IMG/VR virus record: IMGVR_UViG_3300013005_000126
Coordinates: 1 to 28,881 of that record
Length of the DNA: 28,881 nt
DNA from: a virus
Direction: 5' to 3' (one strand)
The notes under the pieces were generated by a model. The model saw only the letters and a list, made by a program, of their open reading frames with translations. It made no database searches and was not told the DNA's origin. The position numbers were made by a program, and so were the translations under genes. The stretch's first letter is position 1. Each line of letters begins with the position of its first letter. Positions 16,437 to 22,943 of the stretch are shown in pieces.

Positions 16437-16446
16437 TTATAATAAA
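16437..16446 (+). promoter_or_regulatory. TTATAATAAA element before the exported-protein block
   Basis: Same 10-mer as before the portal, gp13-like and last fibre genes, here 23 bases before the ATG at 16470 in a 96-base gap. The gap also holds a weak A/T hairpin (AAAAAG/CTTTTT near 16396-16412) that I do not call as a terminator. Confidence 0.35.
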
Positions 16447-16469
16447 ATACAAAAGATGAATAATTAGCT

Positions 16470-17045
16470 ATGATAACAACTTCAAGTCATTTATTTAATG
16501 GCGAAACTTTAACAAATAAAAAATTAGTTGTATCATTTAAAGCATTTCCGATAAAATTTATAAAACACATATTTTTTTGTGTTCTTTTATTATTTTCATT
16601 TTCTTTTTTAAAAGCGCAAACAATATTTATTGAACCAGTATTTAATAATATTAAAGTAGGGGCTTTTGAAGGAAATAAAAACCTTGCCTTCGGCGTAAAA
16701 AATATCATTGAGGAATTAATCAATGAAGGGGATAGTTTATCCTTAATTGCAGATATCAATTCTGCTGTATATCGATTACAAGTCGAACTTATCTTTTTTG
16801 ATATAGTAACGACAAATTCAGGTATCGGTATTTTCCATGAAGACAAAGTAACAACCATTATTAGGATGAAAGGCATCTTATATAAAGGCAACAAAAAAAT
16901 CAAGCAAGTATATTCTGAAGGTAAGTCTACTGAAATATCGACCTCTACTTTAATCGTTGATGAAGGCGGGAATTTTAATCAACAATCTGCTAGTTCTGCT
17001 ATCAAAAAAACAACCCAAACACTTATAACTAAATTAATGCAATGA
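16470..17045 (+). CDS. Exported protein of unknown function, periplasm or outer membrane
   Basis: A 191-residue protein with a hydrophobic segment (about 33-47) and a K-A-Q junction at 48-50, a Bacteroidota-style signal peptidase site. The stretch before it is unusually long for a signal peptide (about 32 residues), yet no other ATG, GTG or TTG in frame offers a later start. The mature part (AFGVKNIIEELI, YRLQVELIFFDIVT, then TTIIRMKGILYKGNKKIKQ) has an alpha/beta pattern like the CsgG/LpoB type of periplasmic fold, but I cannot assign a family. Its TGA overlaps the ATG of the T9SS-cargo gene, so the two are coupled and may work together. Confidence 0.7.
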   Translation: MITTSSHLFNGETLTNKKLVVSFKAFPIKFIKHIFFCVLLLFSFSFLKAQTIFIEPVFNNIKVGAFEGNKNLAFGVKNIIEELINEGDSLSLIADINSAVYRLQVELIFFDIVTTNSGIGIFHEDKVTTIIRMKGILYKGNKKIKQVYSEGKSTEISTSTLIVDEGGNFNQQSASSAIKKTTQTLITKLMQ

Positions 17046-18949
17046 AAAAATTAATCTTTATCATTATCGGAGTGCTATTTACCATCTCCGGTTTTACCCA
17101 GGAAATTGGTAACTTCCAACAATTAGCTACGATAAAAAGAAATGACACAATTGATATAATCTTTCAGTATAAACCAGATACTACAAAAGATATTAGATCA
17201 TTTCAAATCGACTTTCAATTTAAAAAAGAATTATTAACGCATGTATCTACTACAGTTGATAATATTGTAAGTACGATGACCCCTGCAATATCATACAATG
17301 AATTTGACAATTACAAGTATGATTCGTATAATTCAGCCACAGGCGTGTATAATTATACTACGGATACTAATTGGACCGTTTCTAGAAATTATTTATTATT
17401 ATCAAGCGGTAATAAAATAATAAATGATATATACATTATACATAATAAATTTATTATTAATAATGTTCGTCCGAACTTTGATGAAGATAGCGTACATGTT
17501 AATTGGGCTAGATTATTTAAAAAGGACGGTACATCTATTGGAGATAATGTAGCTACATTAACATACAAGAAAATGGACTTAGAATTACTAGGTAACTTAG
17601 TTATTAGTGGTAATGTAGAATTACCTCCGACAATGAAAGGAAACGGAAAAAGACCTACAGTAATTTGTACTAAGTTAAATACAGGCCAATTTGTTTCATC
17701 AGCATTGTGTGATACTGCAGGTAATTATTCTTTAATTAATGTAGATAAAAATACTAAATATAAATTATTATTAAGATTCCCAATCGACAGTATGGAAACC
17801 TTCCGTGATTATGCCGTGACAATATCAGATGCTGTTAAAACATATGACGAATTTACATTAACAGACGTTAATCAAAACTATTCTAAGCAGTATTTAAAAT
17901 ATGGGTTATCTTATTTAATTGCTGATATGAATCAAAATGGTAAGCTTGATGGTGGTGATCCTTATTTAATTTATGCTAATGTAAGTGGATTACAAAAAAT
18001 AAATACATCTACTATGATAAGAACATTCCATGCAAATACATATGATTCATTAGTTTTAGGCGCTAATCAATGGAATGAATGGGCTAATTACTTAACTGCT
18101 TCTGATTTTATTACTGATACTATTAATACGACAAATCTTATTGTTAATATTAAATACTTTATACAAGGAGATGTTGATAGAACTTATTCATCTAGAATAT
18201 GGAATAATTCAGGCGCTATAGTTGCAAACGCAGTATTTAAAGGACGATTAGACGTTGACATACCAAATACCTATGCAGCTGGAAATCAGCCCTTATACGT
18301 GCCGTTTAATATAAATACAAACGGAGATAATAACTATGGTCTACAGTTTGAAATGAAGTATGATAAAGATAAAGTTAAGTTCGAAGAAATTATATCTAAC
18401 TTTAATGGAGGTCCTTGGTTACAATATGTTACGCATGACGAAGCAGCAGGGACTATTAGATTTGGCGGTATGAATAATCAATTTAAAAATGGTCTAAATG
18501 GACAAGCTACGCCATTTAAACTTAGATTTTCACCTGTAGGTAACTCTGATATCGTATCTAATATACAAGTAAGACAATTAATGGATGCTTCTGATGAAAA
18601 TGGAGATCATTTAAATATTAACTTAACTAATCAAATAGCTGTTTTAATGTATAAAAAAGCACCATCAATATCAGCTCCTTTAGAAGAAATAACAGCATCT
18701 ATCAGACCTAATCCAACAACAGGATGGTTTGAATTAGAAGTTAAATTCCCTGAGCCAGATATGGCAATGAATGTATCTATATATGATGTTAAAGGCAGAT
18801 TAGTACAAAATGCAGGAACAGTTGAAACTAACCTTACTGAAACAATTGCATATAAGCAAATTGACTTAACATCAGCAACAAACGGTAATTATTATTTAAT
18901 ACTAAATAATTATAATAAACAATTAACTAAACAATTTATAAAAGTGTAA
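17042..18949 (+). CDS. Multidomain secreted protein with a T9SS C-terminal sorting domain
   Basis: A 635-residue exported protein. Residues 1-20 are a signal peptide ending GFTQ. About 25-175 look like a cohesin-type beta sandwich (IKRNDTIDIIFQYKP). About 185-250 are a carboxypeptidase-regulatory-like sandwich (VISGNVELPP ... DTAGNYSLINV). Residues 294-316 are dockerin-like (ADMNQNGKLDGGDPYL). About 390-535 form a second cohesin-like sandwich. The last 85 residues carry the type IX secretion sorting domain: SIRPNPTTGWFELEV, VSIYDVKGRLVQ, IDLTSATNGNYYLIL, KQFIKV. In Bacteroidota that domain directs transport across the outer membrane and surface anchoring or release. Coupled to the preceding gene. 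Residues 294-379 are homologous to the C-terminus of the 22940 gene product. Confidence 0.88.
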   Translation: MKKLIFIIIGVLFTISGFTQEIGNFQQLATIKRNDTIDIIFQYKPDTTKDIRSFQIDFQFKKELLTHVSTTVDNIVSTMTPAISYNEFDNYKYDSYNSATGVYNYTTDTNWTVSRNYLLLSSGNKIINDIYIIHNKFIINNVRPNFDEDSVHVNWARLFKKDGTSIGDNVATLTYKKMDLELLGNLVISGNVELPPTMKGNGKRPTVICTKLNTGQFVSSALCDTAGNYSLINVDKNTKYKLLLRFPIDSMETFRDYAVTISDAVKTYDEFTLTDVNQNYSKQYLKYGLSYLIADMNQNGKLDGGDPYLIYANVSGLQKINTSTMIRTFHANTYDSLVLGANQWNEWANYLTASDFITDTINTTNLIVNIKYFIQGDVDRTYSSRIWNNSGAIVANAVFKGRLDVDIPNTYAAGNQPLYVPFNINTNGDNNYGLQFEMKYDKDKVKFEEIISNFNGGPWLQYVTHDEAAGTIRFGGMNNQFKNGLNGQATPFKLRFSPVGNSDIVSNIQVRQLMDASDENGDHLNINLTNQIAVLMYKKAPSISAPLEEITASIRPNPTTGWFELEVKFPEPDMAMNVSIYDVKGRLVQNAGTVETNLTETIAYKQIDLTSATNGNYYLILNNYNKQLTKQFIKV

Positions 18950-18952
18950 ACT

Positions 18953-19297
18953 ATGAGCGACGAATCAAACGTACCAGAATCAGACGGAACTTGGTCTGGA
19001 TTAAAGAAAACAATTATCACAACAATTTCAACGGCAGTATTAGCTGGCGGTGGATGGTTGACTACAACATTATTTAATGGCGGTGGAGAAGAAGTAAAAG
19101 AATCAGCACCTATGCAACAAGCTGCTCCAGTAATAAATTTAAATGTTGATAATTCATCACAAAACAATTCATCTAATAATGGCGGCGGTACAACCACAAT
19201 CATTAAAGAAAAAGTAATTGAAAAGCCGGTTATAAAAGAACCTGCTAAAACTAAAAAAGAAGGCGACGAATTTAAAGAAAAGGAGCCACTATGGTAA
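18953..19297 (+). CDS. Small single-span membrane protein in the lysis cluster
   Basis: A 114-residue protein with a polar acidic N-terminus, one membrane segment (about 18-40, KTIITTISTAVLAGGGWLTT) and a hydrophilic Asn/Gly- then Lys/Glu-rich tail (IIKEKVIEKPVIKEPAKTKK). No signal peptidase site. It overlaps the two-span holin candidate by 7 bases and lies two genes before the endolysin, so a lysis-regulating role (antiholin or holin partner) is a reasonable guess but not shown by any motif. Confidence 0.65.
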   Translation: MSDESNVPESDGTWSGLKKTIITTISTAVLAGGGWLTTTLFNGGGEEVKESAPMQQAAPVINLNVDNSSQNNSSNNGGGTTTIIKEKVIEKPVIKEPAKTKKEGDEFKEKEPLW

Positions 19298-19866
19298 ACA
19301 ATCAACCAACAGGATTTAAAGATCTTCTTAGCTCAATGATGAAAAGAAGATGGTTTATAACTGCTATTGTATTAGGCGGTTTTATGTTAATAATGGGAGG
19401 TATATTTCTTGCTATATTTAAAAGTAATGAAATTAGTGGAGAATGGAAAGAATTATTACTTCTTTTATTAGGAGCATTTATTGGCTCTTATGGTAAAATT
19501 ATTGATTATTGGTTTAGCGATACTGATAAAGATAAGATGCTAGTTCAAAAAATGGACGAAGAAGATGGAATGACATTATCGAGTACTTTAGATATGCCTC
19601 CGCCGACACCAGCACCGACACCTAAAGTTGACCCGATTATTACCCCAACTATAACACCTCAACCAACAGAAAAAGTAGGTGTAGAAGTAGATGAAGATGG
19701 TGATGGGATAATGGATGGTTTAGATTTTGACGGAGATGGTATTATTGACGAATATTTTGCTCATAGACAATGTGAACATGTATGGGGCGATTTAGATGGC
19801 GATGGTATAGAAGAATGTTTAAAGTGCGGTAAAATAAAAGACGAAGAAGCTGAACAAGCAGGCTAA
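19291..19866 (+). CDS. Holin candidate with calcium-loop and Cys/His tail
   Basis: A 191-residue protein with two membrane segments (about 21-43 and 52-68), the usual make-up of a small phage holin, placed 17 bases before the endolysin gene. Unusually it continues for about 115 residues: a Pro/Thr linker (103-126), calcium-loop repeats DEDGDGIMDGLDFDGDGIID (134-153) and DLDGDGIEE (167-175), and C161-x-H163...C176-x-x-C179, a possible zinc site. By the family role it would form membrane lesions that release or activate the endolysin; the tail could sense divalent cations. The holin call rests on topology and context. The start overlaps the preceding stop, and GGAG lies a few bases upstream, the only Shine-Dalgarno-like stretch I noticed. 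Confidence 0.7.
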   Translation: MVNNQPTGFKDLLSSMMKRRWFITAIVLGGFMLIMGGIFLAIFKSNEISGEWKELLLLLLGAFIGSYGKIIDYWFSDTDKDKMLVQKMDEEDGMTLSSTLDMPPPTPAPTPKVDPIITPTITPQPTEKVGVEVDEDGDGIMDGLDFDGDGIIDEYFAHRQCEHVWGDLDGDGIEECLKCGKIKDEEAEQAG

Positions 19867-19883
19867 AATTAAATAAAAATATT

Positions 19884-20720
19884 ATGTTACTAAAAAAAGG
19901 AGATAACAACGAAAACGTAAAGTTAATGCAGCAAAAATTAGGCATCGAACCTGCTGTAACTAGCTTTGGACCTAAAACAGAAGCCGCTGTCAAAGCTTGG
20001 CAAGCTGCTAATGGGTTAACAGCTGATGGTATTGTAGGCCCTTCGACTTGGGCAAAGATAATGGGAGAAGGAGTACCTAAACCTGTAGCACCTGCTAAGT
20101 CGGTAGCCACTGTTAGCGGATTAAAATTAGATAAGTTAAAAGGACATATTCCTGAATCTGTAATTCAAATGATTCCAGATACAGCAGCAAAGTTTCAAAT
20201 CAATACACCATTAAGATTGGCGCATTTCTTAGCTCAATGCGGACATGAAAGTGGAGGCTTTAGAGCAACTCAAGAAAATTTAAATTATTCAGCTAAAGGA
20301 TTAAATGGTATATTTAGAAAATATTTCCCATCTGAAGCAGCTGCAGCATCTTATGCTAGAAATCCTCAAAAGATTGCTAATAAAGTATATGCAAGTAGAA
20401 TGGGTAATGGAAATGAAGCTAGCGGAGAAGGATTTAAATTTAGAGGAAGAGGCTATATACAATTAACAGGAAAAGAAAATTATACTGCATTTGGTAAAGC
20501 AATTAACGAAGATATATTATCAAATCCTGATAAAGTAGCTTCTACTTATGCTTTATTATCTGCTGCTTGGTTTTTTTCTAAAAACGGGTTACATAGAATG
20601 GCTGATGAAGGAGCAACAGATGCAGTAGTTACTAAAATTACTAAAAGAGTAAATGGCGGTACTATTGGATTGGCAGATCGAATCAAGCATTTTAAAGAAT
20701 ATTATCACTTATTAAGTTAA
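19884..20720 (+). CDS. Endolysin: peptidoglycan-binding domain plus GH19 glycosidase
   Basis: Cuts host peptidoglycan at the end of infection. The 278-residue protein starts with a PG_binding_1 domain (1-60: LKKGDNNENVKLMQQKLG ... FGPKTEAAVKAWQ, DGIVGPSTW), followed by a glycoside hydrolase family 19 (chitinase-like lysozyme) domain (about 85-278). Key features are AHFLAQCGHESGGF with predicted catalytic E122, a second acid E131 in ENLNYSAKGL, and FKFRGRGYIQLTGKENY. It has no signal peptide, so export should depend on a holin, which fits the gene just upstream. A terminator follows the stop. Confidence 0.94.
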   Translation: MLLKKGDNNENVKLMQQKLGIEPAVTSFGPKTEAAVKAWQAANGLTADGIVGPSTWAKIMGEGVPKPVAPAKSVATVSGLKLDKLKGHIPESVIQMIPDTAAKFQINTPLRLAHFLAQCGHESGGFRATQENLNYSAKGLNGIFRKYFPSEAAAASYARNPQKIANKVYASRMGNGNEASGEGFKFRGRGYIQLTGKENYTAFGKAINEDILSNPDKVASTYALLSAAWFFSKNGLHRMADEGATDAVVTKITKRVNGGTIGLADRIKHFKEYYHLLS

Positions 20721-20733
20721 TAAGTTTTAATAT

Positions 20734-20763
20734 AAAGCCCTTACATTTTGTGAGGGTTTTTTT
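20734..20763 (+). terminator. Rho-independent terminator after the endolysin
   Basis: AAAGCCCTTACA pairs with TGTGAGGGTTTT (12 positions, two of them G-T) around a TTT loop and runs into a seven-T tract. It begins 14 bases after the endolysin stop. Confidence 0.9.
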
Positions 20764-20790
20764 ATTTAATGACATAAAACATAATAACAT

Positions 20791-21513
20791 ATGAAAAAAT
20801 TATCTTTATTAATAAGTTTCTTTTTATTAAGCAGCATTATAGTTAATGCTCAAACAATAGGTAAAACTCAAACAGAACAATATAAAGCTTCTTTTGAAAC
20901 GGGAGTTAATATTGATTCATTAATGGATTATAATGGTCCGCAAATACCTATTCAAATATTAAAAATTGGTATTAGTGATGAAGTATATGAACAATATCCT
21001 GAACTTAAAGAAAAGAAAGTAGGATTAGGTGTTGCAAATATTACATTAGAGTATTTAGAAAATTTAAATAGATTTACATTTACTGAAGACAAAACAGAAA
21101 TAAAAAATAGAATGGTTAAGCAATACCAAGCATCGAAGGCTGGTATTTCAGCAGATACCTTAGATGGTAAAGGTAAAATTCGTTTAGCTCATTATTTTGT
21201 TACAGTTGAAGTATATGATTTTTCTATTAGCGAAGACGAAACTGTAAATTTAAGTAACGGTGTAAAAAATAAAGTTGTTACGAGATTAGGTCTGCAAGTT
21301 AGATTTACAGACGCAGAAACAAATCAAATTATTGCTGCTAGTGGATTAGGAGAAGCAATTACAGTAAGAGAATTAAGTTTGTTGAATAATGATAATTTAA
21401 GTGATGTTAAATTTAATCAATCGACAATAGGTATAAGTACTAAAAAAGCATTAGATATTGCATGTTCTAGAATTCTTCTAAGAATGATTAAAAAGGGAGT
21501 TTTTCCAAAATAA
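20791..21513 (+). CDS. CsgG-like exported protein
   Basis: A 240-residue protein with a signal peptide (1-20, ending VNA-Q). The mature part follows the CsgG/curli-assembly pattern: KKVGLGVANITLEYLENLNRF (75-95) like the conserved start of the CsgG fold, a helix with KTEIKNRMVKQY, AHYFVTVEVYDF (133-144) in place of the D-Y-L-V-x-G-x-V/I-x-x-F strand, and RLGLQVRFTDAETNQIIAASG (165-185). CsgG forms an outer-membrane export channel for curli subunits. CsgG itself is a lipoprotein; here no lipobox cysteine is present, so anchoring must differ or the protein is periplasmic. It lies between two terminators, hence its own transcript. Fold call is from pattern; channel function is not shown. Confidence 0.7.
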   Translation: MKKLSLLISFFLLSSIIVNAQTIGKTQTEQYKASFETGVNIDSLMDYNGPQIPIQILKIGISDEVYEQYPELKEKKVGLGVANITLEYLENLNRFTFTEDKTEIKNRMVKQYQASKAGISADTLDGKGKIRLAHYFVTVEVYDFSISEDETVNLSNGVKNKVVTRLGLQVRFTDAETNQIIAASGLGEAITVRELSLLNNDNLSDVKFNQSTIGISTKKALDIACSRILLRMIKKGVFPK

Positions 21514-21531
21514 CCACATTAATAAACAATT

Positions 21532-21556
21532 AAAGGGGAGCAATCCCCTTTTTTTT
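21532..21556 (+). terminator. Rho-independent terminator after the CsgG-like gene
   Basis: AAAGGGGA pairs with TCCCCTTT (8 bp) around a GCAA tetraloop and ends in eight Ts. It lies only 7 bases before the next ATG (21564), so any read-through message would have its start codon beside this hairpin, while a promoter for 21564 must overlap or lie upstream of it. Confidence 0.9.
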
Positions 21557-21563
21557 AATATAA

Positions 21564-22943
21564 ATGAAAATAAGTAGTATTAAACAAATTTTATTGGTAT
21601 GGTTTATTACGCTTTTTTGTAATATAAGTCATGCACAAATATCCACATATACATTTATCGACCCATGTACTAAAGAAGTAACAAACTTTAGTATACCTTT
21701 ACAAGGTGGCAAAACAATGTTTATCTTTTTAGATAATGTTAATTATTTTGATGCAAATGATTTAGCAAACGGCACCTTTGCAAATTGGGTAAATCAATCC
21801 TATAAAAAATACAGACTAACAAATCCATGTTCGCAACAACAAGGCCAAGTAACCCAAAATCAATTAACGACGCAAATAATAAGCGGAACAGTTCAGTCTT
21901 TGGTAAGTTCGATATTATCAAGTAACCAATCTCAATCATCTAGCACTGAAAGTAGTAGCGCATCTGGAAACGGTAATAATAGTTCTGAAAATAAAGATAA
22001 TAAAAGTTCGGAAAAAACATCTTCATCTCAAACTACAGGAGAACAGCAACAACAACAATCAACTACGGGAAGTAATAATGGGCAAGGGGGCGGTTCATCA
22101 TCTGGAGGTTCATCATCAGGTAGCGGCACAGGTAAAACATCAGGACAAAATGGTACAGGTACTGGGTCAGATAAAGATAATTCTTCTAAACAAGAAAATG
22201 GTGAAGAAGTAGGGGCTACGATTGCTATGAATACTGATGCTCAAAATGATAAGGGTGGAAGTAAAGGTTCTTCGGGCAGAGCAGGTAATTCGAGATCTAA
22301 TCCATTAATAGTGTCTTCCGACATTACTTCAGCACAAAATTTAAATGGGACATTTACTGCTATTGTTAATGTCGGTACAAATAAATCATCAATGACTGGA
22401 TTATCAAGTTATGGAGTAACGGGGATGGTATGGATGAACTTTAGACAATTTGCTATATCAACTAAGTATACTAAGATACATTTTAATAAATCTAAAAAAA
22501 TAAAATTCATTCATAACTTTAATTTAACGGGTGTATATACATATGAAAATTACTTAGGATTCATAGGTTATAGCGGCATAATGAATGGAGGTAAATATGG
22601 TATTGCGGGATTCAATATAAGTGCAGCAGCGACTGTAATAGCTATGGAAAAGAGCGGATATTATTCTCCATCGATTACGGGATTTTATACCAAACCTTTT
22701 AAAGTAGGCAAGAAAATTATAGTTTCTCCAGAATTATATATTATATCAACACCACTAATTTATTCAACAAAAGAAAGAGTTTCAATATCCGATAGATATA
22801 TTAGCGGATTTGTGGGAAGTGGATTTGATTATCAAATATCTAAAAGATTTAAGGTAAATTTAAATTATAAGGCAAATATGAGTACTAACCCAGATTTCCC
22901 TATATTATCATTTTTCTTAATCGGAAGTAAAGTTAATTTATGA
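21564..22943 (+). CDS. Outer-membrane beta-barrel candidate with low-complexity linker
   Basis: A 459-residue exported protein. Residues 1-25 are a signal peptide (ending SHA-Q). Residues 26-95 are a compact domain with two cysteines (FIDPCTKEVTNFSIPLQGGK ... LTNPCSQQQ). About 105-235 are a Ser/Gly/Asn/Gln linker with no predicted structure. About 245-459 look like an outer-membrane beta-barrel: alternating hydrophobic and polar strands rich in Tyr, Gly and Lys (KIKFIHNFNLTGVYTYENYL, GFVGSGFDYQISKRFKVNL), ending in a strand FFLIGSKVNL. It overlaps the lectin-like gene by ATGA. The CsgG-like gene just upstream, also exported, suggests a shared envelope function. The barrel call is by pattern only. 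Confidence 0.65.
   Translation: MKISSIKQILLVWFITLFCNISHAQISTYTFIDPCTKEVTNFSIPLQGGKTMFIFLDNVNYFDANDLANGTFANWVNQSYKKYRLTNPCSQQQGQVTQNQLTTQIISGTVQSLVSSILSSNQSQSSSTESSSASGNGNNSSENKDNKSSEKTSSSQTTGEQQQQQSTTGSNNGQGGGSSSGGSSSGSGTGKTSGQNGTGTGSDKDNSSKQENGEEVGATIAMNTDAQNDKGGSKGSSGRAGNSRSNPLIVSSDITSAQNLNGTFTAIVNVGTNKSSMTGLSSYGVTGMVWMNFRQFAISTKYTKIHFNKSKKIKFIHNFNLTGVYTYENYLGFIGYSGIMNGGKYGIAGFNISAAATVIAMEKSGYYSPSITGFYTKPFKVGKKIIVSPELYIISTPLIYSTKERVSISDRYISGFVGSGFDYQISKRFKVNLNYKANMSTNPDFPILSFFLIGSKVNL

Noticed and set aside
16456-16467. Three-codon ATG AAT AAT TAG upstream of 16470 as a leader peptide
   Set aside because: Too short to distinguish from chance in AT-rich DNA.
16487-16903. Long minus-strand open frame opposite the 16470 gene
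   Set aside because: The plus strand has a signal peptide, coupled stop/start and coherent domains; the minus reading shows no motif and mirrors codon bias.
18910-19305. Minus-strand open frame covering the small membrane gene
   Set aside because: The plus-strand gene fits tightly between neighbours with a 7-base overlap; the minus frame has no partner genes on that strand.
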